Shown: piece by piece, positions 28,383 through 38,227 of the stretch | Numbering within the stretch: the stretch's first letter is position 1 | How the letters are laid out: each line of letters opens with the position of its first letter | Assembly (NCBI GenBank): GCA_944386135.1 | Contig: CALWZW010000001.1 | Coordinates: forward strand, 150,811 to 189,425 | Direction of reading: 5' to 3' | From: an uncultured Clostridia bacterium | GTDB taxonomy: Bacteria > Bacillota > Clostridia > TANB77 > CAG-508 | DNA: 38,615 nt | Notes under the pieces: generated by a model | Told to the model about the DNA's origin: nothing | The model's database searches: none | Seen by the model: only the letters and a program-made list of their open reading frames with translations | Translations under genes and position numbers: made by a program

Positions 28383-28404
28383 TCATAAAAAGGAGAAGTT
28401 ATAT

Positions 28405-29676
28405 ATGAACATAATCGAAAACAATAAAGTAAAAGAAAAACTTTATGTAGAAAAATTAGAAAACGGTTTAACTATTATGGTTCTACCAAGAAAAAATGTC
28501 AGAAAAAAATATATAATATGTGGACCAAGATTTGGTTCAATAGATAACAAATTTATAATTCCAGGAAAAAAAGAAGAAACAGTTTTACCAGACGGAGTTG
28601 CACACTTCCTAGAGCATAAAATGTTTGAGCAAAAATCAGGAATAAATAGCCTAGATACATTAACAGCAATAGGAGTAAATGCAAATGCCTACACAACAAA
28701 TGACCATACAGCATATTTATATGAAGCAACTGACAATTTTTATGATGCGTTAGACGAATATATGGACTATATACAAAATCCATATTATACAGATGAAAAT
28801 GTAGAAAAAGAAAAAGGCATAATAGCACAAGAAATAAAAATGTATGAAGATTATCCAGAATGGCAAGTATACTTAAATGCATTAAAATGTATGTATAAAG
28901 AACTTCCAATAAGACTAGATATAGCAGGAACAGTAGAATCAATCTCTCATATTACAAAAGAAATGCTTTACGACTGCTATAATAATTTCTATACACCATC
29001 AAATATGGCAATGGCAATATGTGGAGATTTTGAGCCAGAAAAAATATTAGAAGAAATAAAGAAAAGAGTCACAATAAAAGAAAACAAAGAACTTCCAAAA
29101 AGAATATATCCAAAAGAACAAGAAGAAGTAAATGAAAAAGAAATGATAGTACAAATGGAACTAAGTAATCCGATATTTGGAATAGGTTTCAAAGACAAAG
29201 TAGAAGACAACATGGTGAAAAAACATATAGCAATAGAGATAATATTAAACACTCTATTAGGTAAAAGCTCAAAATTATATAAAGAATTAACTGATGATAA
29301 TACACTACTAGGAACATTAGATTTAGAATATGAATATTCAAGAGAATATGCATTTGTATTAATAACAGGACAATCAAGAAAACCAAAAAAAGTATACGAA
29401 AGAATAAATAAAGAAATAGAAAATGCAATAAAAAACGGACTAAATTCAGAAGACTTTGAAAGAAATAAAAAGAAAATATATGGAGATTATATAACAGAAT
29501 ATAATAGTGTAGAAGATACAGCAAGGATGTTCTTAGCAGACTATTTCAAAGGTGTAAATAGCTTTGAGTATTTAGAAGAATATACAAATGTAACTAAAGA
29601 ATATGCAGAAGAAATATTAAGAGAAGTATTCGACCTAAACAAAGAAGTATTATCAATAGTAGAAGGAAATGAGTAA
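28405..29676 (+). CDS. yfmH: M16-family metallopeptidase YfmH
   Basis: Zinc-dependent M16 peptidase, 423 aa, the catalytic member of the pair with the upstream gene. The inverted zinc motif HFLEH is in DGVAHFLEHKMFEQKSG, with the distal glutamate in the EKGIIAQEIKMYEDYPEW segment. The N-terminal GSIDNKF and the YSREYAFVLITGQSRKP region are standard. GAGAAGTT precedes the ATG. It is co-transcribed with yfmF across a 61-base gap filled by a palindromic repeat. It contains no in-frame CGG although its partner has two. The EF-P link is family knowledge. Confidence 0.92.
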   Translation: MNIIENNKVKEKLYVEKLENGLTIMVLPRKNVRKKYIICGPRFGSIDNKFIIPGKKEETVLPDGVAHFLEHKMFEQKSGINSLDTLTAIGVNANAYTTNDHTAYLYEATDNFYDALDEYMDYIQNPYYTDENVEKEKGIIAQEIKMYEDYPEWQVYLNALKCMYKELPIRLDIAGTVESISHITKEMLYDCYNNFYTPSNMAMAICGDFEPEKILEEIKKRVTIKENKELPKRIYPKEQEEVNEKEMIVQMELSNPIFGIGFKDKVEDNMVKKHIAIEIILNTLLGKSSKLYKELTDDNTLLGTLDLEYEYSREYAFVLITGQSRKPKKVYERINKEIENAIKNGLNSEDFERNKKKIYGDYITEYNSVEDTARMFLADYFKGVNSFEYLEEYTNVTKEYAEEILREVFDLNKEVLSIVEGNE

Positions 29677-29691
29677 TTAAAGCAATAAAAA

Positions 29692-29736
29692 TTGCCAATG
29701 GGACGCATCTATTTTAGATGCGTCCCCATTGGCAGA
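29692..29736 (+). repeat. palindromic repeat of the GGGACG family, perfect hairpin
   Basis: TGCCAATGGGACGCATCTA and TAGATGCGTCCCCATTGGCA face each other around TTT. The variant core GGGACGCATCT is the one in the left arm at 4631. It may end yfmH transcription. Confidence 0.8.
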
Positions 29737-29892
29737 ACTATTTTACATTTTTTGTTACAAAACGTTTACAAATGTATTACAAGGAAGAAAAATGCTGTCG
29801 AAAAAGCCCAAAAAACTATAAAACAGCATAGAAAAACAAGCAAAAAAGAAGAATTATGACAAATGAAAAAATCTTAAAACACTTGAAAATAG

Positions 29893-29921
29893 TTGACTTA
29901 AGAAAACTTTTATGGTATTTT
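29893..29921 (+). promoter_or_regulatory. promoter of the Spo0E-like gene
   Basis: TTGACT (29893-29898), 17 bases, TATTTT (29916-29921). Apart from this and the repeat at 29692 I see nothing else in 29677-29962. Confidence 0.65.
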
Positions 29922-29962
29922 ATCATTAACAAAAGAAAAAACGAAAAAAGGAGGAAAAATTT

Positions 29963-30103
29963 ATGTTAAATGATAAAATATGTAAAAAAAGAGAAGAACT
30001 AAATAGAAGCATAGAAGAAAAAAAAGACTATGCAGAAATATACAAAATAAGTGTAGAATTAGATGAACTTATAGCAGAATACTATCAAATAAATAATAAA
30101 TAA
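29963..30103 (+). CDS. Spo0E-like aspartyl-phosphate phosphatase
   Basis: A 46-aa protein too short for routine gene calling: MLNDKICKKREELNRSIEEK, then KDYAEIYKISVELDELIAEY ending YQINNK. It forms two helices with the family signature S-x-E-L-D (SVELDELIAEYY; usually SQELD). Members dephosphorylate Spo0A~P and hold back sporulation. The ribosome-binding site AAAAGGAGGAAAAA is strong, and a promoter and terminator flank it, so it is a single-gene unit. The family fit is good. Which response regulator it acts on is inferred. Confidence 0.8.
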   Translation: MLNDKICKKREELNRSIEEKKDYAEIYKISVELDELIAEYYQINNK

Positions 30104-30136
30104 AAGAATAAAAAGTTCAAAACTTTTTATTCTTTC
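30104..30136. terminator. bidirectional terminator
   Basis: AGAATAAAAAGTT pairs with AACTTTTTATTCT. It lies between the Spo0E-like gene (+) and mecA (-). Confidence 0.8.
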
Positions 30137-30159
30137 ATAAAATCAATAATCACTAAAAA

Positions 30160-30799
30160 TCATACAAAATACTCCATGCATGTAAGAATAGCCGAAGAAC
30201 TAATTATAAGTCTACCATATTCTTTAACTTTTCTCTCAAAGAGCTCAGAACTATTTACAAAATGAGCAAACTCAGTGATAGATGAACAAATATACTTTAA
30301 ATTAGGAGAAGTAACATTAATATCACTAAGTATTAAATAAAAATTAGAATTATATTCATATAAATCTGAAGATTTTGCAAAATCAGATATTTGACTTTCA
30401 TGCAAATTATCCTTTAAAAAAGTACAAAAATCACAAAAAGCATCAAAAGACTCAAAAGAATAGATAGTCTTTTCCAAATTTACTGTAGGGCTTTTTCTTT
30501 TAATATGTAAATTCTTTTTCTTAGAACTAGGAGTAGGCTTTTCTTCTGCTGAATGCTCAAACTTTGTTATAGTCAAAACAAAGCATCCATCTTTCAAAGC
30601 CAGTGCTTCAATCATAATTCTACAATCATCCGTATTAAAACCGACTTCCTCATCAGCTTTATTTAACATATCTAAAAATATATCTTGAGACTCGATAGAA
30701 TTAGACATGAAAGAACCGCAAATCTATATTTCTTTCATTCAAATCATCCATATTCAATATAATACGTATCTTGTTCTCATTAAGCTTTTCAATTTTCAT
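30160..30799 (-). CDS. mecA: MecA-family adaptor protein, with a +1 shift at CGG
   Basis: MecA delivers substrates to the ClpCP protease. Read straight, only residues from MSNSIESQDIFLDMLNKADE onward are open (ending at 30160, 182 aa), which lacks the MecA N-terminus. Upstream on the same strand an ATG at 30799 begins MKIEKLNENKIRIILNMDDL and continues NERNIDL to a CGG. Skipping its C (30718) gives G-S-F-M-S-N-S and joins the two parts into a 212-aa protein with the proper MecA start. The C-terminal domain contains MIEALALKDGCFVLTITKF and YGRLIISSSAILTCMEYF. Both parts are needed for a normal MecA. Confidence 0.88.
30715..30718 (-). other. CGGT +1 shift site in mecA (minus strand)
   Basis: Minus strand GAT TTG CGG TTC becomes D-L-G-S-F-M-S-N-S. 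It is the only site on the minus strand and one of two with T in the fourth position. It shows the pattern follows the coding strand, not the sequenced strand. Confidence 0.88.
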
Positions 30800-30978
30800 A
30801 TATCATATATCAATCCTTCCCATTCATTTATAACTATATTATACTACTAATGCTATAAAAAAGAAACAATAAAATTATGGAAAAAATAATTTATGAAAGG
30901 TTTTGCTTAAAGTCTTGAAAAATCCAACTTATCAATATATAATATATACGGAAAAAAGAATTAGGAGGAACAAAAGAT

Positions 30979-31236
30979 ATGGCAACCAGACAAAGAAACT
31001 CATGGATATTATTACTATTTCTACTTGCAGGAATAGTACTTGGAGGATTAATAGGAGAACTAGCAGGAAAAATAGACTTCTTATGGTGGCTAGGATATGG
31101 ACAAACATTTGGGTTAACAGAACCATTAGTATTAAACTTAGAAGTCGTAACACTAACATTTGCATTGCAGTTTAAAATAAATATAGCAAGTATAGTAGGA
31201 GTAGCACTAGCTATCTTTCTATATAGGAAAACATAA
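30979..31236 (+). CDS. DUF4321 small membrane protein
   Basis: 85 aa with two hydrophobic helices: LLLFLLAGIVLGGLIGELAG near the N-terminus and IASIVGVALAIFLYRK at the end. Between them lies LEVVTLTFALQFKINIASI, typical of DUF4321. The family is found in Clostridia next to radC and mreB, as here, which suggests a part in envelope growth, but no function is known. The ribosome-binding site AGGAGG precedes the ATG. It is probably the first gene of the radC-mre operon. Confidence 0.85.
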   Translation: MATRQRNSWILLLFLLAGIVLGGLIGELAGKIDFLWWLGYGQTFGLTEPLVLNLEVVTLTFALQFKINIASIVGVALAIFLYRKT

Positions 31237-31282
31237 AATAAATTTTATATGATGGGGGCAATTACATATAAGGAGGAAATAT

Positions 31283-31978
31283 ATGAGTTTAAAAATGAAA
31301 GAGCTCCCATCATCGGAAAGACCATATGAAAAATTAGAAATATATGGAGTAAAAAAGTTATCAAATTCAGAACTATTGGCAATAATAATAAAATCTGGAA
31401 CAAAAGAAGAAAGCGCAATAACACTTGCACAAAAAGTATTAAACTTAAATAAAAACAAGAACATAAACGATTTAAGATTTTTACAAGATATAACAATAGA
31501 AGAACTATCCAAAATAAAAGGAATAGGCAAAGTCAAAGCAATACAAATAATAGCTGCTTGTGAAATAGCAAGAAGGATATCAACTCCATTGAATGTTCAA
31601 AACATTAAAATAAAAAGTTCGCAAGATGTAGCAGATTTACTAATGAATGAGCTAAGATACGAAAAAAGAGAAATAGCAAAAGTAATGCTTCTAAATTCAA
31701 AAAACATAATACAAAAAATTGTGGATATATCTTATGGAGGAACTAATTTTGCAATGCTAGATCCAAAAGATATATTTCATGAAGCCATAAAAATAAATAT
31801 ACCAAAGATAATAATTATACATAATCATCCAAGTGGCGATCCATCACCAAGTTTAGAAGATTTAGAATTAACAAAAAGATTAATAAACTTAGCAAAAATG
31901 TTAGGACTTGAGATATTAGACCATATAATAATTGCAGAAGATGGATGTGAGAGTATTATGAGATATATAAATAACTAA
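31283..31978 (+). CDS. radC: RadC-family JAB/JAMM protein
   Basis: 231 aa. The N-terminal helix-hairpin-helix part has MKELPSSERPYEKLEIYGV, LSNSELLAIIIKSGT and LSKIKGIGKVKAIQIIA. The C-terminal MPN/JAMM domain has metal ligands in IIIHNHPSGDPSPSLEDLE. Named for DNA repair, but its biochemical role is not established. It sits directly before mreB, the usual place in Firmicutes. AAGGAGGAAATAT precedes the ATG. Confidence 0.95.
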   Translation: MSLKMKELPSSERPYEKLEIYGVKKLSNSELLAIIIKSGTKEESAITLAQKVLNLNKNKNINDLRFLQDITIEELSKIKGIGKVKAIQIIAACEIARRISTPLNVQNIKIKSSQDVADLLMNELRYEKREIAKVMLLNSKNIIQKIVDISYGGTNFAMLDPKDIFHEAIKINIPKIIIIHNHPSGDPSPSLEDLELTKRLINLAKMLGLEILDHIIIAEDGCESIMRYINN

Positions 31979-32021
31979 GGACATGATCACAGGGTGAAAT
32001 TTAAAATTTGGAAAGGAATGA

Positions 32022-33063
<1,042 letters not shown>

Positions 33064-33080
33064 GGAAGGAAAAGATATAA

Positions 33081-33890
33081 GTGTATAAAAAGAAATCAGG
33101 AATTATAGGAATAATTATAACAATCATTATACTAATACTATTAGTATTTTTGTCAAATCTCAAATTAGAGAGTCTTTCATATGTAGAAAATGCTTTCAGC
33201 GCAATAGTTATGCCAATTCAAACAGGATACACTTATTTAAAAAATAAAGTTACAGGAAACACAAACTTTTTCACAAATGTCGAAAATTTAAAAAATGAAA
33301 ATGAAGAACTAAAAACAGCAAACAGCAATTTAGAACAAGAATTAAGAGAATTAGAGATAATCAAAGCTGAAAATGAAACATTAAAAGAATACCTAGGCTT
33401 AACAGAAAAATATACAGACTATGAAACAATACCAGCATATATAATAAGTAAAGATATAAGTAATTATAGCAATATATTTGTTATCAATGCAGGTAAAAAT
33501 GACGGAATAGACGTAAACATGACAGTTATAGCAGATGAAGGACTAGTAGGATATGTAATATCAGTAACAGATACAACCGCAAAAGTACAAACAATTATTG
33601 ACTCATCAAGTGCTGTAACAGCAACTATAAGTACTACAGAAGATAGCATAATTTGTAAAGGAAGTTTAGAAGACGGAATGCTTAAGGCTACATATATACC
33701 TACATCAGCCGATATTTCTGAAGGAGAGAATGTTGAAACATCAGGAATGGGAGGAATATACCCAAAAGGAATAAAAATAGGAACAATAAAAGAAGTAGAA
33801 CAAACTTTAAATGTATTAGATAGATATGCATGGATAGAACCAGCAGTAGATTTTGATAAAGTTGAAACTGTTCTTGTAATTACAAATTAG
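33081..33890 (+). CDS. mreC: rod shape-determining protein MreC
   Basis: Bitopic membrane protein of the elongasome that links MreB/MreD to PBP2, 269 aa. It has an N-terminal membrane helix (IIGIIITIIILILLVFLSNL), a coiled coil (ENLKNENEELKTANSNLEQE, about residues 65-105) and a beta-rich domain with VINAGKNDGIDVNMTVIADE and GEGENVETSGMGGIYPKG-like spacing. The start is GTG after AAGGAAGGAAAAG. It lies 17 bases after mreB, in the same operon. It has no CGG codon. Confidence 0.93.
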   Translation: MYKKKSGIIGIIITIIILILLVFLSNLKLESLSYVENAFSAIVMPIQTGYTYLKNKVTGNTNFFTNVENLKNENEELKTANSNLEQELRELEIIKAENETLKEYLGLTEKYTDYETIPAYIISKDISNYSNIFVINAGKNDGIDVNMTVIADEGLVGYVISVTDTTAKVQTIIDSSSAVTATISTTEDSIICKGSLEDGMLKATYIPTSADISEGENVETSGMGGIYPKGIKIGTIKEVEQTLNVLDRYAWIEPAVDFDKVETVLVITN

Positions 33891-33946
33891 AACAGCGAGA
33901 AACAACAGCTTTAATACTAACTTAAAGAAAGGAATTAAGCAAAAAA

Positions 33947-34482
33947 GTGAAAAAAGTATTAACAATAATAATATTATGTATAGTATATGTGCTTATATAT
34001 CTTCTTCAATTAAATTTTTTCAGCTGGTTCACAATAGCAGGAGTTATGCCAAATCTATTTGTAATACTCACACTTGTTATTGGATTATATGCGGGAAGAA
34101 GAATGCGGAGCTGCAATGGGGATCATATTTGGATTAGGAATTGATTTACTTGGAAACAACGTAATCGGACAAACAGCTTTAATATTAGGGATAATTGGAT
34201 TCTTACGGTGGATATCTAGACAAAAATTTCTCAAAAGATAGTAAGATAACAGTGATATTACTTGTAATAGCCTCAACAGCAATGTACGAAATATTTACAT
34301 ATTCATACAAAGCAATAATGTTATCATCAAATGTAGAAATAGGACTATTTGCAAAGATACTTTTAGTAGAACTATTGTATAATGGAATACTAACAATAGT
34401 TCTTTACCCATTAATACAGAAACTAGGATATAAAATGGAAGATATATTTAAAAATCCACAAATATTAACAAGATATTTTTAG
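33947..34482 (+). CDS. mreD: rod shape-determining protein MreD, with two +1 shifts at CGG
   Basis: Polytopic membrane protein of the elongasome, 177 aa after correction, with about five hydrophobic helices. The GTG start follows AAAGGAATTAAGC. Skipping C34106 gives RRMGAAMGIIFGLGIDLLGN, and skipping C34206 gives GFLGGYLDKNFSKDSKITVI. The three pieces then form one MreD-length protein that ends at 34482, 12 bases before mrdA. Read straight it is cut at 65 aa. Sequence conservation in this family is low, so identification rests on operon position, length and topology. Confidence 0.88.
34106..34109 (+). other. CGGA +1 shift site 1 in mreD
   Basis: AGA ATG CGG AGC becomes R-M-G-A-A-M-G-I-I-F-G. 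Confidence 0.85.
34206..34209 (+). other. CGGT +1 shift site 2 in mreD
   Basis: TTC TTA CGG TGG becomes F-L-G-G-Y-L-D-K. The fourth base is T (GGT glycine). It is 33 codons after site 1. Confidence 0.88.
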
Positions 34483-34494
34483 GAAGGAGAAAGC

Positions 34495-36601
34495 TTGGAA
34501 AGATATAGAAAGAAGAAGTTACCAAATATTAATTTAAGATATAATGCATTAAGTGCCATGGTATATATAATAGGAATAGTACTATTAATACAACTTTTTA
34601 ATCTTCAAATTATAAATGGAGCATCATATAGGGAAACATCAAATACAAGACTTACACGAGAAAGTACACTTTATGCTTCAAGAGGCTACATATTAGATAG
34701 AAATGGAAATGAACTTGCAACAACAGAGATGACATTTTCACTCGAAATGTATAAAACTAAATTAGATACAAAAGTTTTAAATGAAACAGCCTTAAAAATA
34801 ATAAATACTCTAGAAACAAATGGAGATAGCTACACAGATACATTTCCAATAAAAATAGACCCATTTGAATATACCTTTACAAGTGATGAAAAAAAGAAAA
34901 CTTGGCTTGAGACATATGACTTAGATGAAAACACAACAGCAGAAGAAGCGTTTTATTACTTTAAAGATAAATATGATATAGAAAATGAAGATGTATCAGA
35001 AGTTAGAAAAATACTAGTAATAAGATATAGAATAAGTTCAGAGGGATATAGTTCGACAAAATCTTTAACAATATCTAGCAATATAAGCAGAGAAAGTGCA
35101 CTTATATTTACTGAACAAAGCGACCTATACCCAGGAGTAACAGTAGGACAAAGCTCAAGTAGAAGTTATCCAAACAGTAACCTTGCATCACATATCTTAG
35201 GATATATAAACTCTATAACATCAGAACAATATCAAGAAAACAAAGACAAGGGATACTCAATGAGTGATATATATGGACAAACAGGAATAGAATACGTATT
35301 TGAGGAATACCTAAAAGGAGACAATGGTGTAAAACAAATAGACATGTCAGTTGATGGAAGTATAGTAAGTGAATATGTTGCAGAAGAAGCAACGCAAGGT
35401 TCAGATGTAGTATTAACAATAGACGCAAATTTACAAGCAATTACAGAACAAGCATTAGAAAACACAATAAATAATATAAGAAATCGGAGAATATGGTAAA
35501 ACTTATGATGCAGATGCAGGAGCAATAGTTGTAATGGATGTAAATACTGGAGAAGTACTTTCAATGGCAAGTTATCCAGACTATGACCCTAATAGTTGGG
35601 TAGGGGGAATAAGCCAAACCGACTACAAGGCATTACAAGAAAATAATGCACTATATAATAGAGCAATAGCAGGAACATACGCACCAGGTTCAACATTTAA
35701 AATGGTAACAGCATTAACAGGACTAGAAACAGGAGAAATAACAATAGACGAAAAAATACGAGACAATGGAATATATACTAGGTATAGAGATTATCAACCT
35801 AGATGCTGGTTATACACACAATCAAGAAGAACACATGGATACTTAAATGTATCATCAGCAATACAACACTCATGTAACTATTTCTTCTATGAAGTTGGAT
35901 ATAGAGTAGGAATAGACAACATAATAAAATATGCAAATTATCTAGGACTTGGCAAAAAAACAGGAATAGAGCTCACAGGAGAAGTAAATGGAACTGTTGC
36001 ATCACCTGAAGCTGCAGAAAAAAATAGAGAAATTTGGACAGATGGACAAGTATTAGCAACAGCAATAGGACAAAGCTATAATGCATTTACACCTTTGCAA
36101 ATGGCAAAATATATAAGTACATTAGCAAATGGTGGAAATCATGTAACACCTACAATAGTAAAAACAATTATTAATGCAGATGGAAGTGAAGTTTCAAAAG
36201 AAGAAATACAACAAACCGTAGATGAAAGACTAGGAAGAGAAAACACACAAGAAGAAGACTTAAACATATCAGAAGAAAACTTAGCAGCTATTCTTGAAGG
36301 AATGAGAGGAGTAACAAGCGAAAGCGGAGGAACGGCATATTCAATATTTAGAAACTTTAATATTGAAATAGGAGGAAAAACGGGTTCAGCACAAACAGGA
36401 CAATCAACAAATGCATGGTTTGTAGGATTTGCACCATACGATAACCCAGAAATTGCAGTAGTAGTAATAATCGAAAATGGAGGTTCAGGAAGCTTAGCAT
36501 GTTATGCAGCAAGAGATATATTGGCACAATATTTTGGAATGAACGAGGCTGATGTGGAGGAGAATTTGACTGCAATTCCATATACAGAGCAACAAAATTA
36601 A
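34495..36601 (+). CDS. mrdA: penicillin-binding protein 2 (elongasome transpeptidase), with a +1 shift at CGG
   Basis: Class B PBP that cross-links lateral wall peptidoglycan, 701 aa after correction. It has an N-terminal membrane helix (ALSAMVYIIGIVLLIQLFNL), a dimerisation domain (SRGYILDRNGNELATTE) and a transpeptidase domain. Skipping C35485 joins NTINNIRN to GEYGKTYDADAGAIVVMDVN, the typical start of the transpeptidase part. Active-site motifs all lie after it: STFK in APGSTFKMVTA, SCN in QHSCNYFFYEVG and KTG in IGGKTGSAQT. Unshifted, the protein ends at 334 aa without any catalytic residue. The start is TTG after AGGAAGGAGAAAGC. Confidence 0.96.
35485..35488 (+). other. CGGA +1 shift site in mrdA
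   Basis: AGA AAT CGG AGA becomes R-N-G-E-Y-G-K-T-Y-D. All catalytic motifs lie downstream, so the shift is required for activity. Confidence 0.93.
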
Positions 36602-36615
36602 CAGTTGGAAAATGA

Positions 36616-36722
36616 AATCCGGTCGTTTGGGACGGTTCTGAATGACCGAAAATAAATTAATATTTAATTATAAGAATTTTTTAAGTTTTCGGTCATTCAG
36701 AACCGTCCCAAACGACCAGATT
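36616..36722 (+). repeat. nested palindromic intergenic repeat, two-arm copy
   Basis: The left arm is ATCCGGTCGTTTGGGACGGT, TCTGAATGACCG. The right arm is CGGTCATTCAGAACCGTCCC, AAACGACCAGAT. It has the same architecture as the copies at 4631 and 8907. It separates mrdA from minC. Confidence 0.85.
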
Positions 36723-36742
36723 TTTAGAAAGGATGTATAAAA

Positions 36743-37171
36743 ATGGCAAACGGTAAACACAGTAAAGAAACAGAAAGTAGTAAAACAAGTGAATTAGGAC
36801 TTCATACAATAGAAAAATCATTCAACAGAAAAATAGAAGAAACAGTAACAAAACTTCACAATGGTTCTCTAAGATCAGGAAATAGAATAGAATTTGAGGG
36901 AAGCATAGTAATATTAGGAGATATAAATGCAGGAGCAGAAGTAATTGCAGAAGATCATATAATAGTACTTGGAGCAATTAGAGGACTTGCGCATGCAGGA
37001 GCAAAAGGAAATAAAAAAGCAATAATTGCAGCAAATTCAATAGAAGCACCACAAATACGAATTGCAGATATAGTAAAAGAAATGGAAAGACCAGAAGACT
37101 TAGAAGAACTACAAGAAATGCCACTAAAAACAAGAGCATATGTAGAAGAAAATGAACTTATTCTAGAATAA
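36743..37171 (+). CDS. minC: MinC C-terminal-domain protein (septum site determination)
   Basis: 142 aa. The MinC C-terminal beta-helix is clear: HNGSLRSGNRIEFEGSIVIL, GDINAGAEVIAEDHIIVLGA, IRGLAHAGAKGNKKAIIAAN. This domain dimerises and binds MinD and FtsZ. The usual N-terminal FtsZ-inhibiting domain is replaced by about 40 polar residues (KHSKETESSKTSELG). minD, normally the next gene, is absent and a TA-like locus lies there instead. The ATG follows GAAAGGATG. Confidence 0.85.
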   Translation: MANGKHSKETESSKTSELGLHTIEKSFNRKIEETVTKLHNGSLRSGNRIEFEGSIVILGDINAGAEVIAEDHIIVLGAIRGLAHAGAKGNKKAIIAANSIEAPQIRIADIVKEMERPEDLEELQEMPLKTRAYVEENELILE

Positions 37172-37182
37172 GTTAAAATAAT

Positions 37183-37211
37183 TTGACATATAATAGAATA
37201 GATGCTATAAT
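37183..37211 (+). promoter_or_regulatory. promoter of the antisense RNA, second TA-like locus
   Basis: TTGACA (37183-37188), 17 bases, TATAAT (37206-37211): perfect consensus, starting 12 bases after minC. The block TTGACATATAAT is also at 15049. Confidence 0.8.
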
Positions 37212-37217
37212 AATAGT

Positions 37218-37278
37218 GATAAAAATGAAATTACTCATGAAAAACCTCTAGAGACTGTACTCTCTAGAGGTTCCCTTT
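37218..37278 (+). ncRNA. putative antisense antitoxin RNA
   Basis: About 60 nt from the consensus promoter at 37183 to the T run after the hairpin at 37243-37272. It contains ATGAAATTACTCATGA (37225-37240), identical to 37331-37346, which covers the toxin start codon on the other strand. Pairing of the two RNAs would cover the toxin translation start. Inferred; no open frame is needed. Confidence 0.55.
37243..37278. terminator. shared terminator of the second TA-like locus
   Basis: AACCTCTAGAGA pairs with TCTCTAGAGGTT around CTGTAC, followed by CCCTTTTT on the plus strand. Confidence 0.85.
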
Positions 37279-37344
37279 TTAGTCGAAGTTTTTAAGTATA
37301 ATATATACTAAAAACAAAGCTAATATTTTCATGAAATTACTCAT
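37279..37344 (-). CDS. putative type I toxin, 21-aa hydrophobic peptide
   Basis: ATG 37344 follows GGAGGG by six bases on the minus strand. The peptide is MSNFMKILALFLVYIILKNF plus D. It is one hydrophobic helix with a short charged end, and aligns with the peptide at 15158 (K-[IL]-L-x-L-x-[LI]-x-Y-[IL]-[IV]-x-K). The reading frame stops directly at the shared terminator. The convergent antisense RNA and the 16-base repeat over the start codon follow the par/Fst plan. Toxicity is not proven. Confidence 0.6.
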   Translation of the reverse strand: MSNFMKILALFLVYIILKNFD

Positions 37345-37458
37345 GAGTATCCCTCCTTTCTCAAAGATTTCCTTTGAAAAGGATGTTCCCATTATAAATA
37401 AGAATAACTTAAAACACAATAAAAAAGCACAAAAAAATGTCGAAAAACGTTCGACATT

Positions 37459-37803
37459 TTACGACAAAAGTAATAATATAAGTACAATAAAGAGACTTTG
37501 GTCCTTCACATCTTCACTATATAAAAAGAAAATCAAAGAAATAAGAAGCACATCATCAAAGAAAAGTTTAATTCCAAAAATTTCAAAAACAGGTTTAGAA
37601 GAATTATAAGAATCCCTAGTGTCACAGCTAGTTTTTTTCTTTTCAAAATTATGATGATTTTCATTATTTTCATTAAGATAATTCTTTTCTATTTTATTTG
37701 CTTTAGTAGAATAACCATAATATCCGCTATTCATATAACGAGGAGCGCGAAATCTATTAGGGAAATAGTAATTATACGGATATTTATAAAACATAGGCTC
37801 CAT
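37459..37803 (-). CDS. unrecognised clostridial protein with hydrophobic C-terminus
   Basis: 114 aa. The N-terminus is Tyr/Pro/Asn-rich (MEPMFYKYPYNYYFPNRFRA), the middle polar, and the C-terminus has FEIFGIKLFFDDVLLISLIF followed by FLYSEDVKDQSLFIVLILLL, two hydrophobic segments. I have seen this tail type (FDDxLLIxLIFFLY...D..LFIxLILLLL) in clostridial proteins of unknown role, possibly spore-related. The ATG overlaps the stop of the upstream gene as TAATG, so translation is coupled. An overlapping plus-strand frame (37331-37609) is rejected. Confidence 0.7.
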   Translation of the reverse strand: MEPMFYKYPYNYYFPNRFRAPRYMNSGYYGYSTKANKIEKNYLNENNENHHNFEKKKTSCDTRDSYNSSKPVFEIFGIKLFFDDVLLISLIFFLYSEDVKDQSLFIVLILLLLS

Positions 37804-38168
37804 TATTTTTTACTATCACCCCCAGAATTATTAAACATCTCCAAAACCTTACTAATACCAAAGAATTTTATATATTGGTCAACTTTTTCTCGCCTGCTTT
37901 CCTTTAAATAAGGCTTCAAAGATAAAAGCAAATTTGCTCTCGGGTCATTAGAATTACTATTTAACTTTTCCATTATAGATTTCATTTTAAGAAGAGTTTC
38001 AAAATCAATTGAAGAAGTCTGACTATCAGAAGAACTTGAACTATTGTTATTTTCAGAATTATTCGAAGAAATGGAAGATAAAATATTTTTCATCTCATCA
38101 GGAATATTACCATCTTTTATCATATCACTAAACTTCCCAAAAAGTTCAGACATATCATCATTACTCAT
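37803..38168 (-). CDS. unrecognised Ser/Asn-rich small protein
   Basis: 121 aa from ATG 38168 (MSNDDMSELFGKFSDMIKDG), which follows GAAGGAGTGAG on the minus strand. An ATG upstream at 38201 was rejected because the ribosome-binding site lies inside that extension. A low-complexity stretch SSISSNNSENNNSSSSSDSQ separates the N-terminal helix from a C-terminal helical part (FETLLKMKSIMEKLNSNSND; LKPYLKESRREKVDQYIKFF). It is translationally coupled to the downstream gene. The family is not recognised; soluble. Confidence 0.7.
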   Translation of the reverse strand: MSNDDMSELFGKFSDMIKDGNIPDEMKNILSSISSNNSENNNSSSSSDSQTSSIDFETLLKMKSIMEKLNSNSNDPRANLLLSLKPYLKESRREKVDQYIKFFGISKVLEMFNNSGGDSKK

Positions 38169-38227
38169 TTCGAAACTCACTCCTTCACAAAATGAAATCA
38201 ATAGTTATTAGTTTTACTAATCGAGCC

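Noticed and set aside
37331..37609. 92-codon plus-strand frame
   Set aside because: It overlaps the well-formed minus-strand gene at 37459 and begins inside the toxin repeat without a ribosome-binding site.
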